DNA of 64,000 nucleotides, from the NCBI GenBank assembly GCA_026168455.1, contig CM047431.1, positions 49,084,032 through 49,148,031 of the forward strand, read 5' to 3'. The notes beneath the pieces were generated by a model that was given only the letters and a program-made list of their open reading frames with translations, made no database searches and was not told where the DNA came from. The translations under genes were made by a program, and so were the position numbers. How positions within the stretch are numbered: position 1 is the stretch's first letter; each line of letters opens with the position of its first letter. This document shows positions 24,001 through 35,062 of the stretch, one piece after another. This DNA comes from Theocolax elegans (lineage: Eukaryota > Arthropoda > Insecta > Hymenoptera > Cerocephalidae).

Positions 24001-25263
24001 TTAAATGCATTATACTTAAGATATTGGTACACGCAATCATTTTTTACTAACATAAATTATTTTATAGGAAGAAATTAATTGTTACGGTCGACTTCGTGGC
24101 TTAATTTTGAGATCACAATTGATAGTTTTATTGCAAAATAAAGTATTTAATGAATTCTCAGAAAACTGGGAGAAAGATCTGAGTATTATTATGTTTAGAA
24201 ATGAATATCCGCGATATCCAACAATAGAGCAAGTCAACATTACCGAAGAAGAAAAGACTTTTACCATTGATTTGAGACCATTTATGAATCCTTCTCCTTA
24301 CACATTAAAACATGTAAGTAAGAATTTTTTTTTAATAGGTAGTAACATATTCTACATCATTGATTATTTTAAATATTTATTTAATTTATTATTAATTATT
24401 TGATGCAAATTAAAATTAATGTACAAAAATTAGTCTTTGGTATTTTCTACATATAAAAAACTACATTCTCAGTCTCACACTCTTTTAATAATACTTACAC
24501 TTATGCAATTTTAATATATTGTCTAAAATATTTTCTTCATTCAATATTTTTTAATATTGTAGGCAATTTTGTACAGTTGACGGGGTATATTTTACCCTCC
24601 CTACTTTATCGACGTAAAATATCACATAATGATAAAAAGCCATTGATTGATAAAATTCTAAGAGTTCATTCGTATATAAATAATCTATCCATGTGCTATA
24701 TTTTAGACATAAATATTTATTAATATGAAGAACAGTTTTTGGGGTTGATTCGATGGTGCTTCATCTCCTCATTATTTTTATTGTTCAATAAATACCGACA
24801 ACCTTCACATAAAAGTAATGAATATTTCTGGTTAAAATTAAGTAGACACGTAAATAAAAGTCTTTTATTGAATAATGTTACTTTTTAATTATCACGATTT
24901 TTATGTGATATTTAATGTCGATAAGGTAGGGAGTATGGTATTTGCATTACTATAAATATTAATATTGACGTTCTTTTTATAAAAATATAATTACATATAT
25001 AAACGTAGTATTAAAGCGTGGTTGTCATTAAATGAAATATAATTGTAAGACATTCTTATATCCACTATTATTATTTTTAGTCTGCAACACTACCAAGAGC
25101 ATTTAGACTATTCCGAGCTCTTGGTCTTCGACATTTACCAGTTGTCAATGATACCAATGAAGTTGTTGGTATGATTACCCGTAAAGATGTTGCAAGGTAT
25201 CGAATTTGGAAACACCAGGGTCGAATGGGCCTCGATGAGCTATCCATAACTAACAAGCATTAA
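21076..25263 (+). CDS. ClC-b: H+/Cl- exchange transporter, ClC-7 type (ClC-b), about 816 aa
   Basis: A lysosomal 2Cl-/H+ antiporter supporting lysosome function. Eleven exons: 21076-21246, 21316-21441, 21536-21731, 21908-22170, 22252-22429, 22691-23218, 23294-23463, 23534-23713, 23774-23983, 24068-24313 and 25081-25263, phases consistent, 817 codons including the stop. Human CLCN7 is about 805 aa. The N-terminal ESLDYD is ClC-7-like. ClC hallmarks are GSGIP, GKEGP (gating Glu, split across exons 4/5), [10 protein letters not shown] (proton Glu) and [14 protein letters not shown] (pore Tyr), followed by CBS1 ([11 protein letters not shown]) and CBS2 ([18 protein letters not shown]). The start is the only ATG ahead of the conserved N terminus. 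The exon 4 acceptor at 21907/21908 is my choice; one at 21869 is also open. Its upstream DNA is broken by a transposon. Confidence 0.94.
24593..24940. mobile_element. Small inverted-repeat (MITE-like) element in ClC-b intron 10
   Basis: TACCCTCCCTACTTTATCGA and the following bases at 24593-24633 match the reverse complement of about 24897-24940 (ATGTGATATTTAATGTCGAT then AAGGTAGGGAGTATGGTA) with a few mismatches. The 260-bp middle is non-coding. Target duplications are not clear, so the exact ends are uncertain. Confidence 0.5.
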
Positions 25264-26780
25264 TTTAATTTTGTTTATTTTTATTCAAGTTTCATATTTG
25301 TATTTAAAATGTTTTTATTATTTCCAAAGTGACGATATTTATATTTTATATATAAACAACTACTTGCTAACAGACAGAAGATGAAAAAAAGTTTGTTTTT
25401 AAAAATAAATTTACAAATATTTGCAATAACGCTTAATGTACAAACGTTTTGATTGCATATAAAATTTTGTTGTATTTGCAAACTGGCTGTTGGTAATTGG
25501 TTGTTGTTATTTAGAGAATTGTAACAAGTATTGTTAAAAATATCATCTAAAAATGTTAATTTTTATTATAATCGTTTAAACTATATTTTAGATATTCAGA
25601 TTTTTCAAAGATAATATATGTATATATATATGTATATATATTTTAACAATAATGAATTTAATTAACATGTTTAGATGAAATTTTCAAAAAACAGTCTATG
25701 TCAGATTAGCTACCTTACCAATGGAGTTGATAAGAAGAGAAACAAATCAGTAATTTGATCAATATAACAATATAATTTTTATACAGAACTATATATTCAT
25801 TATTTTATAATTAATTAAATAAGTATTATCAGTACTATTAAATAATTATTTAGAGTAAAATGTCAACGAGCACGTTCCTTATCGCTAGTATCGATAGTTG
25901 CTTGTATCGGTTAAAACTAAATCAAGACACGAAGCGGGTAAACGACTAGATGACTGCATGGATTTCTTTGCTCTGCCGAAAACGGAATCTGTACGATACC
26001 TTTTTGGACTCTCATAGGTTTCGTCCTGAATGATGGTCAATACGATCGGACGACACTCGAGTCTTACGTGTGTTGCGAATTCACTGGTTATGCGCAAGTA
26101 TACCTATTTACAGATACTCGCCGAAGCAAAAACTATTTAAGAAATAATAAAAAAAAAGTAATATTAAAATTGTTATTAAAATAAAACATTCCGGAATATT
26201 TGCTTTAATATTTATTTTAAATTTTATAAAAATTGGTTTTCTTTTTTGTAAAAAGTCAAAGTGCACGAATACTTTCTATTGTATTTTATTGTAAATAATA
26301 ATTGATAAAATGACAACTATTATGTTTTCAAATTTTTATTATTATATTTTCATTTACTATTTTTTATTATTCCGTGTGAAATTAATAAATTCATTCGAAA
26401 TTACCGAATTTAAAAAATTATAATCTATTTAATTTTTAATTTTTAATTAATTATTTATTTTTATTAAAAAGTAATTCACGATTTTATTAGATCGATTAAA
26501 AAAAAGATGTTATTGCATGTATTTGCATTAGTTACGATTAAGTTACTGTTATTATTACTATAAATTCACAAATTTTATACATGTTGTGATAAAACAATAA
26601 TACATTCAGTCCCATGTGTACCCGACTCCGTCGGTAAAGTAGTTTCACCTGTCAGGTATACACAACTACCACTCTTTAGCCGTGTTGTAAAAAATGATAT
26701 AAATTAAAAAAAAAACTATACTCACCATTTGTACAAATAAATTCAATATATTTTACACAAAAGAAGAGAGTTTTCGTTTC
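25264..26780. other. ClC-b 3' UTR and intergenic DNA
   Basis: The first few hundred bases are probably ClC-b 3' UTR, with candidate polyA signals. Most of the rest is AT-rich. A GC-balanced block at about 25864-26100 stands out and carries a 70-codon minus-strand frame (25885-26097) without an ATG; see findings. Confidence 0.55.
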
Positions 26781-26894
26781 TTAATTATTGACAAAAAGTT
26801 CCCATCCCAACCACGACCATAGCCGGAAGAATAGATAAACCGGAATGAGTACCAATGCCAAAAGAAAATAATATTCGGTCCCTGAGACTTGCAT
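26781..26894 (-). CDS. Putative 37-residue single-pass membrane micropeptide
   Basis: The frame reads ATG to TAA for 37 codons. The product has a short polar start (MQVSGTE), about 20 hydrophobic residues (YYFLLALVLIPVYLFF), then RLWSWLGWELFVNN, as in a single-pass or amphipathic membrane micropeptide. The ATG lies two bases after a good acceptor (TTCTTCATTACAG|AC), so a spliced 5' leader exon is likely. A possible donor, CATCAAG|GTGATT, sits at about 27064 in the GC-richer block upstream. I do not recognise a family; sarcolamban and small respiratory-chain subunits are similar in size but not in sequence as I know them. Without homologues this remains a candidate. Confidence 0.45.
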   Translation of the reverse strand: MQVSGTEYYFLLALVLIPVYLFFRLWSWLGWELFVNN

Positions 26895-26968
26895 GTCTGT
26901 AATGAAGAAAATGTACACAAAATAAATAAATGTAATATGTATATATATTATATGACGTGAATGTCGCC

Positions 26969-26970
<2 letters not shown>

Positions 26971-27018
<48 letters not shown>
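26971..27018. repeat. (CT)n microsatellite
   Basis: About 24 pure CT units followed by TTTTCTC; GAGA/CT tracts recur beside the promoter-like regions of this window. Confidence 0.95.
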
Positions 27019-27022
<4 letters not shown>

Positions 27023-27039
27023 CTCGACGCAATTAATCG

Positions 27040-27183
27040 CTAGCTATTTTGGGAGTGAATCACCTTGATGAGGGGGAGGAGCCTGGCGATCGTCTCCTAA
27101 TCTACGATAAACCAAGTCTCGCAACCTCCAGTCGATCGCGATCGATCATTACGGTGAGATCTTGCGCGCATGCGCATTTAATT
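27040..27183. promoter_or_regulatory. Candidate divergent promoter (micropeptide / CDK2AP-like gene A)
   Basis: A compact GC-richer segment with CGATCGCGATCGATC and TTGCGCGCATGCGCA palindromes lies between the minus-strand micropeptide frame and the inferred first coding exon of the plus-strand gene. TGCGCATGCGCA is an NRF-1-like element, common in divergent housekeeping promoters. The role is inferred from composition and position. Confidence 0.35.
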
Positions 27184-28311
27184 ATGGATACCGAGATTTT
27201 TACTAAGGTACATTACATATATCTATATGTATATTTATATATATATATGTATACATATACATATATAAGACGGGCATCGTTATCATCAAGAAATGTACAT
27301 AACCATTGCGATCGGGTGATTCATTTGCGTCATTTTTCGTTATCACTTTTTATCTTTGATAATTACCAGATTAAAAAAAAATTATTTCTATCTTTTTCTC
27401 TTTTTTTTATTATAATTAATAGTTTGTGCAGAATTTGAAAGGATACATTTTTAAATAAGTGGGATCTGACTTACCGGTAGTGCATTGATTTTGTTCAAAA
27501 AGTAGTAAAAGCCTTGATCAGTATGAAAATATACTATATACATATACGTTTGCAGTAATTTAGGAAAATATACAATTAATTAATAATTATTGAACAATTG
27601 ACTTCTGCGTTTAATTTTCAAATAAGATATAAATATAGGTAAAACTAGTGTATGGCAGAAGTTCAACGCGGTCCACTAATCGATTCCTGTATAATTATCT
27701 GGTAGAACATTATTAGATTTATTTTTCTTTAAGAAAAATGTACATTTTTGATAAGGCATAAAATTTGTCTAAACAATTCAAAATTGTGTATATACGATTT
27801 ATGTATAAAACCTTTTATAAAATAAATAACTAAAATAATTTAATTCAAGATTATATGTGAAACAATTTAAAATAGTGCACATTATAGTGAAATATTATTA
27901 ATCGAAACATCTTCTCTTTTTCATTACATATAGAAATTAAGATTGACAGTATAATTTATATTGTTCGCACATATATTTAATAATTATTAATAAGTATTAA
28001 GTAAAGCCACAATGAATTTTCGTATTTACATCTACGTAATAATTGAACGCTTGAATTTTTTTATAAAAAAAATTAATGAAACACAAATTGTTATTAAAAT
28101 TAACTACTATATATATATATTGATTGATTTTTAACAAGTAGATATTAACCGTGACAAGCAAGCAGCACTAATCTATTTTGCTCTACAAGTACAAATCCCG
28201 CAAGACTCAAGTAAAACACAGCGTTGTGATAAAGTAAACATCTTTCATTTCCGCAAAGATCATCATTTTTCGTACGAGTCAATATATAACAAAAATAAAT
28301 AGAGAGATAGA

Positions 28312-28347
<36 letters not shown>

Positions 28348-29033
28348 ACACATATATTATATAATAGATATGCGTGTATATAAACCGTGAATAAAAAAAA
28401 ATGGTTGTGCCGAAAGGCCGTAACGACGTGTCCACAGAAATCGTCGCAAAGCAGCGGCAGCAAGTCGAGCTTGCAAACCGCGCGCAAGTCTTCGGCGTCT
28501 CGTGCCCGATCGAACCGTGGACGCGAAACGGAGGAGGAGGCGATAATCCGGCGTTTCCAAGACGCGCAACGTATGGCTAGATTTCGCGCCCGTAAAAAGA
28601 AAGCTTTGGAGCAACAGCACCACCAACAGGAACAACAACCTTCGAGCAACTCGACTACGACCGACGCTCGACTCAAAATCGAATTTGACGAGTCCGGTAA
28701 ATGTTAAAACGGGTTTTAAAAAATTAAAACGAAAAATAATTTATCTTTTACGTATCATTGTACTCATCTTTTACAGGAAGATACGACGTACAGGGAATAC
28801 CCGAAAATGATAAACGAGAAGGAGAGCATCGTCTACAACAAAATACGAGCAGTCCAGAGACGGAAAGCAAATACTCGCAATTGTTAGCTATCATCGAAAG
28901 ACTTGGTAAAGACGTGCGACTTTCTTACGCGGGAAGTCGAAGCTCGTCCGAGAAGCTTAAATCGGGTATATCGCGAGCACGAAATTTAATTCGCGATTGC
29001 CTTATTGAAACGAGACTCAATTTAAGGCAGTGA
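27184..29033 (+). CDS. CDK2AP/DOC-1 domain protein A, about 179 aa
   Basis: Exons 28438-28696 and 28777-29033 are clear; they join in phase 1 (G|GA) and end in TGA. The C-terminal 55 residues ([43 protein letters not shown]) match the CDK2AP1/DOC-1 domain, a small helical dimer that joins the NuRD chromatin complex and was named for binding CDK2. The N-terminal part is Ser/basic and holds [19 protein letters not shown], a motif shared with the paralogue at 35 kb, then a His/Gln-rich stretch. The start is uncertain: the ATG at 28401 is in the wrong frame. A phase-0 exon at 27184-27207 (MDTEIFTK, donor GTACAT) spliced to 28438 gives an open protein, but the acceptor lacks a good pyrimidine tract. 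Confidence 0.75.
28316..28344. repeat. (GT)n microsatellite
   Basis: About 13 GT units shortly upstream of the second exon of the CDK2AP-like gene A. Confidence 0.9.
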
Positions 29034-32000
29034 CAATTACTTGTATATTTATTTGTCTATACGTGTCGTACGAAAGGTGTTGTACAATTCTAGATTGGTT
29101 GAACGATAATCATTCTAAGATAATAAACTAATTACAATGAGAAAAATTTTATAGGGAACATCACTATATGTATTGTAGTAACTGAAGGAGGTGGGATACC
29201 CGGTGAGTTATCGACCGTGCAAAAAAAAGATAATTATTATACATTTATTTTAAAAAATATATGCAATTTTATGAAAAACCCGAATACATGTAACTGCATT
29301 AGATAATTAAATAATATAAGTAATTATACAAAGTTGCAGGTCAATGCAACACTCTCAAAAATGTCTGCATCGAAAATTTACGATTTTTCGTAATTTTTTT
29401 ATCCTAATCCACCGGATATACTACCCCCTTAACGGGATGTCGGACCCAAAATTACAAGGATCTATATACATCCCTCGAACCAAAAATTCTATCAAAAATA
29501 TTGAATTAAAAATATAAACAACGTTCATACTATAACATAAGTGAGGGCCTGACGTTTTATTATTTATAAGAAATAATAATTTTTGTATGTATGAAAAACC
29601 ATTTTTGGTCAGTAAATATGAGTGAAAAAGGTAACTTTAAACCCAAACATTATACGGTATAAATATGTAGGCCATAACGTAAAAGATTTTTCCAAAAATT
29701 AATTTTTTTGTTGAAAAAAAAATATAAAGACAATAAAAATGACAATGTTATTGAGTACATGTAAACTAACATTCTACAATATATTACTGCAATAAGTAAT
29801 AACAAAATTTACGATAATCATTATTACTAAAATCGAGATAAAAATATAGTATATTTATGTAATATATTACCATTTTACTCATCTTATACGAACGTACGCT
29901 TGTAAATTATCGACTCGATATATATATATAATACTTAGTCTTTTTTAAACTTGTACGCGTGAAGTTGTATATATATATTCACCACGTCAATTTTGTATAT
30001 AAATGATTTTATAAGAAATTATAATGGATTATTGCAGGACTACGAAGAAAAGTATTATTTTAATGTAAACGATACATTATTTCTCTAAATTTTTTGAGTT
30101 TCTTTGTCTGGTCATTTTTCATTCAAACCTATGTATGCACAGTGCCAAGATTAATCGTTGATACTTTTACCCTGTTGTAGATCGACAACCGTGAGAATTA
30201 CATTTATTCTTGAGAGCGTACTCATAGTATTTTTTATGTATATGAGTAAAAATGATTTTTCGTTCTTAACATATCTACACATAATGCCTAAAATTTAATA
30301 GTTTAAAACGGTTAACAATGTTTGAACGACAAAGATGATTTTTTTTCTATATTTTGAAATAAAAAAACCGCTGCCAATTAATTGGCACATAGCTTCCTCA
30401 AATTAACACATCGATCCTATATGTAATATATTACTCAAATATATAGTATTATTTAATTATTTAAAACAAAAATTATCATGTTATTTATCGTATGTTATTT
30501 CGAAAAATATTATTTTTTTCTGATTGAACCATATAAAATAATTAATGTATTTGTGTAATAAAAAAGAGGTCACATCTATACGAAAAATATAATAAAAAAT
30601 TATTAAAATAGAAAAATAAAGGTCATTTCGTCAATTCTCAATTAATATTATTCATAATCTTCTGTTTCAAATATTCCAAGAATTTTTCTTCATTATAAGA
30701 ATAAAATAAAAATTTTCTTTTTTACATTTCTTTAAATTTTTTAGAAACATTTTCTTACATTAATACTATAAAGTTATTATATTGAACGCATAATTAGCAA
30801 TGCATTGACAGCGGTTTTTGTTCATAATAAGAAAATTATGTTTAATTAGATTGAATTTTTCGCAACTGAAAAAAACATAAAAAACTTTTGATGGTATCAA
30901 TTAAAAATATAAATAATTATTTTTTCTTGCTTTTCTTAGAATTTATAACATTTTCTTTCAAAAAATATGGTTAGTTCCACATTAAACTACTTCAAAAGTA
31001 AAGAAAATTTTAATAAAAGTTACATTTTAGATTATGATTTTTTTCTCAAAAGTTACTTCATGAAAGATTTTGAAATTTTTACAGCTAATGCTATTATTAT
31101 GATCTATTTACACGATTTTTTTCAACATATTTGATGAATTATTTTCAGAGATATAAGCAATCTAACATTTGTACAAACATATATAACGCTTAATAACTTA
31201 CGTAGTGATAAATAATTTGAGCTGGAAAACAATAGGGATCGAAACTACCGGAAAGACTATTCTTTCCCTAAATTTCAAGTGGATTAAATGCTTTTTATTC
31301 CCTAAAACGTTTGACAGAAAAACCCCAAATTTCACATGTTTATATTTAAATCAAAACTAGTCGATATAATTACTTGAAATTTTTACAGTTTATGACCATT
31401 ATAAGGTTCCTTCGTCATGAATTTTTTCAACACATTTGACTAATTAATTTGCAAAATATAAAATATCTAAAAAAAAATTTTTTTTATAACAAAAAAACTA
31501 ATAAAAATATTTGGTCAATCCAATATGGAGCGGAAAGATATTTTATTCTCTATAAAGTACATTTAGTCCAATTAAAAAAATTAATAATATCAAAATTTTT
31601 AGAAAATTAGTTATGGCGGTATACGTAAATACACATATAACACAGACATTTTCTAAAAACACGTGATTTCGACTCCTGACATGTTAAAACATACGTAAGT
31701 ATATCATGTTTTCAGTTAGTCGAAAAATTTTACTATCACATATCTCTATGGAGAGGATTTGTAATATATTGTTGTTATTTAATATAATATACAGTATAAT
31801 ATGCACACGATGCTCCTTATATCATCGTACAATGATAAGCGTAAAAATTATGGTTTATTCAAATTATAGCTTTTTTGATATATCTATATGAAAAAGTGAA
31901 TGTATATATATACGAATAAATATTGTCAAATTTTTACTTATAAGTTGCGTGTAGGTATATAGATACATCTAGGCCTTAAATTTTAAGGAAAATAAAATGC

Positions 32001-32100
32001 CTTGGATGTATAATGATATATAACATCGGTAACCGCGCGATGTAAAGATATACTCTTTGAATATTGTGAAAAAGTAAATAAATAATTTTATATTTATTAA
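29034..32100. other. Intergenic AT-rich DNA with dispersed repeat relics
   Basis: After the probable 3' UTR of gene A (AATAAA-like string near 29120) there is no supportable gene. Two segments recur in introns of bent: about 29429-29670 (related to 48105-48350) and about 30361-30470 (related to 53460-53570). Confidence 0.55.
29429..31687. repeat. TTAA-bounded dispersed repeat, possible non-autonomous transposon
   Basis: TTAACGGGATGTCGGACCC begins the left side and GACTCCTGACATGTTAA ends the right, so the termini are weakly inverted (ATGTC core) and TTAA-bounded. The left 240 bp resemble the repeat in a bent intron at about 48105-48350, including a shared string close to AAAAACCATTT. No coding frame survives. 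The right boundary is uncertain. Confidence 0.35.
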
Positions 32101-32139
32101 AATAAGAAAATACTTTCTTTTTACCCTGTGTACAAGAAA

Positions 32140-32360
32140 AATCTTTCAAAGAAAAGGAAGAAAATATCATCAAAGACACGTTCGCCGCCGCCTCGTAAAA
32201 AAAGGAGAAAAAAGAAAAGGGAAAAGAGGAAGAGAAGAAAAGCCGCGAATATTTATCGGAAGACGCCGGGTTTAAGAGGGAGAGAAGCAAAAGAGGGAAA
32301 GCGCGAGAGTCAGGGAGAGAGAGAGAGAGAGAGAGAGAGAGTATATACACCGCAAAAAGA
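32140..32360 (+). repeat. Purine-rich (A/G) low-complexity tract
   Basis: Mostly A and G on the plus strand over about 200 bp, ending in (GA)n at about 32318-32342. Long frames predicted here on both strands are only low-complexity translations. Confidence 0.8.
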
Positions 32361-32609
32361 AAAGTATCTCTCTCCCATCTCCTACCCGAAAAATATACAG
32401 ATATATTAATACGCAGGTATAGGTACGAAGAGTAGGGAGAAACCGAAGGAAAGGAAACAATAAGACGCAAAGTGCGCCGCGTATCGCGCGTCTCCGCGTA
32501 TATAATAACGCTCGCACACATACATAACGCAGAGAGGAGGGGAAGCGCAAAAAAGGGAGAATAAGAAGAGAAAAAGAGAAAACGTGAACTAACCTCTATA
32601 CGGCAGTCC

Positions 32610-33172
32610 CTCTCTCTCTCTCTCTCTCTCTCTCGCTCTCTCTCACTCACTCTTATTCTTGTTTTTCGCGTTCTCCTCCTTTGGCGTCTTCGGCAGCCAA
32701 TAGCTGTATTCCCCTCCCGCGCACCTGCGCGACCACCCTACTATATACCTATACATATATGTACCGTACACCCGAATCGAAGACGCGCGCGCGAATCTAA
32801 GGCGATGCCGCCGTCGCCGCCGCCGCCGCCGCCGCCGTCGTCGCCGCCTCCGAGTCGACTCAGGAAGGGGTTATATGGTCAATAAAACGAGAACGAGACA
32901 CACTAGTATTACCTATACCCACTTATAGGAGCGTCGACGTCTTCTTGGTCGTCTATACACTTGTCTTGATCTTCGTCGTCGTCGTCGTCGTCGGCGTTCA
33001 CCGCTGCCCTTGTTATAATACCCGCTACCGTCTTCTATAACAAGGTCCTCAGGATTCACCGCAGTGAGGGGGCGCGCGAGCCTCGTTTGAAAAAAATCGC
33101 GGCGACGCTGCTGCGGGTTGTACATAGATATATATATATAGAAGTATATAACTTGTGCTTTTTCTCTAATCG

Positions 33173-33203
<31 letters not shown>

Positions 33204-33477
33204 GAAGAAAGAAAGAGAGAGTGTCAGGTGGTTAGAAAGTCGGCAACCACGGTACACGGGTCTACCACTCTATCTCTCTCTTTCTCTCTTCTCTCTCTCT
33301 CTCTCTCTCTCTTTCTTTCTCTCTCTTTACCCCTGTACTATCTTATACTGTATACACACAGCACAGCGGATATATACATGGATTGTGGCTGACATTATGG
33401 GACGACGCGTGTCTACGGATTTTGTAACCATTATATTTACGGGCATTTCTGCCTTGAGCCACCTTTCTTCCCATCAG
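32610..33477 (+). promoter_or_regulatory. Promoter-like and 5' leader region of CDK2AP-like gene B
   Basis: A GC-richer area with (CT)n at about 32611-32645, a (CCG)n run at about 32805-32850, a (GTC)n run near 32965-32995, (GA)n at about 33173-33200 and (CT)n to about 33325. GA/CT runs are GAGA-factor-type sites in insects. CATCAG|GTGAAT at 33477/33478 is a plausible donor of a non-coding first exon joining the acceptor TTTTTGTAG at 35002, just ahead of the coding exon. The transcription start is not visible. Confidence 0.4.
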
Positions 33478-35002
33478 GTGAATTATTAATAATTTTTTTC
33501 TTATATTACTTACTTTACTTTTACTTTTATTTCATTTTTTTTTCTTTTGTTTACCCACCCAACTGGACGTATACATATACATCTAATCATTGTTGATGTA
33601 CTGTTATGATTTCATTCTACTCTTGTTAGCTCCATTTTACTCTTTGGATTCACCGATGTTATTAATATTTAATTACTTTTATTTTTTTTTACTTCATTTT
33701 GTCTATACCATTTATTTTACATCAACGAGCATCATTTGAAAATTTGCCAAATGTGTAATATCGTCTACAAAATATTCCATTTATAATGTATAATCATATA
33801 TTTCTTTCATACGCATCAACGTATTTCTTTGATCACAAAGTTCTTTTGTTAAACAGTTAATTATTTGCATTTTCTACATATAACTGTATAAATAATACAT
33901 GAAATTGATTTAAATAACTATTGTATTTAAAAAACATTTTACCCATTGGAGTCTTATTTTTTTTTCTTAGTTGACATCAATTTTCAGTTATAGACAGTAA
34001 CCTGATTTATATAATATTTTAAATTTTCTATACAAATTCTAATTATTATTTTTTAAATTACTTACAGTTACTGAATTTGAAATAATGTATATTGTATCAA
34101 TAATTATTAAGTTCAAGACATTGTTAATATGCGCTATCACTATTTATTTCTATTTTCTTAAGTAACACATTATAATTTATTTTGCTTGTTGTAGTATATC
34201 TTTTTACTACGTTATATAATCAATAAATAAAACATAAAGTAATAAATTATTTTATGTACAGCCTTCAAATTTAATGACGATTCTGTATATATGTATGTAC
34301 ATGCATATTTATTTTTGTACGCTTAATTATAAAAAAGAAAAATTTGTTATTAGTTTTAAAATGAAAAGTTTTATATACATTTTGTTTACGTTCTGCAGTT
34401 ATCATTTTGCCATAATCTACTTTCAGAATAGATAATGTGTTTTTAAATAGCTAAATTAATTTTCAATTAAATTTAGTTTAAATGACATTAGCGCATTGAG
34501 TTAATTTTATTCATTTTATTAATTTCATTTTATTAATATCTGATAAACTGCTAAATTTTAAATATAAACATATGAGATTCTTATTCTATTTCTTTTACTT
34601 ATTAATTGCAATGTACTTGTTTATAAATTACTTTAAAAGTCACAAATGTTTGAACCTTGAAAACTGTCGATATAAATAAAACAGTAAGGTTATCAGAATC
34701 ACAATTATTTATTACCAAGATATTGCAATATTAGTTATAATAATATTTTGTTTATACTTGCTTATTTTAAATTAAAGTAATTTATATTAGTTTAAAATTA
34801 TTGGAAATCTAAGTAAACAATAATGTTTAATTTATTACATAATTTTGTTATAATTTGTTAAAAAGCCTTCTAGAAAAATTATAAACCTTATACAGTTTAA
34901 GTGTATATAACATAGTTATACTAAAAATAATAATTATAGTAATGAACCTCAAATAATAACATACACAAATTTTACTAATTTAAAATTAATCTGTTTTTGT
35001 AG
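33478..35002 (+). other. Probable 5' UTR intron of CDK2AP-like gene B
   Basis: AT-rich, no open frame of note, with a donor-like GTGAAT at the left and TCTGTTTTTGTAG at the right. The left boundary is inferred. Confidence 0.4.
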
Positions 35003-35062
35003 GTAAATTGAAGGAGATTAGTGAGATTTACTCTTCAGGGTATAAACACATAATATAAACTC

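Noticed and set aside
21566..24403. Separate short plus-strand ORFs between 21.5 and 24.4 kb
   Set aside because: They are single exons of ClC-b extended into introns, not independent genes.
26785..26970. 61-codon minus-strand frame overlapping the micropeptide
   Set aside because: It runs through the splice acceptor at 26895 and has no recognisable composition; the 37-codon frame with its ATG after the acceptor is preferred.
28401..28575. ATG at 28401 as start of CDK2AP-like gene A
   Set aside because: This ATG opens a different frame that stops without the conserved basic motif; the real frame needs an upstream exon.
32128..32650. Lys/Arg-rich plus-strand and Ser/Leu-rich minus-strand frames
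   Set aside because: Low-complexity translations of a purine/pyrimidine tract; no homology-like pattern.
33087..33392. 101-codon plus-strand frame
   Set aside because: Mostly encoded by (GA)n and (CT)n repeats.
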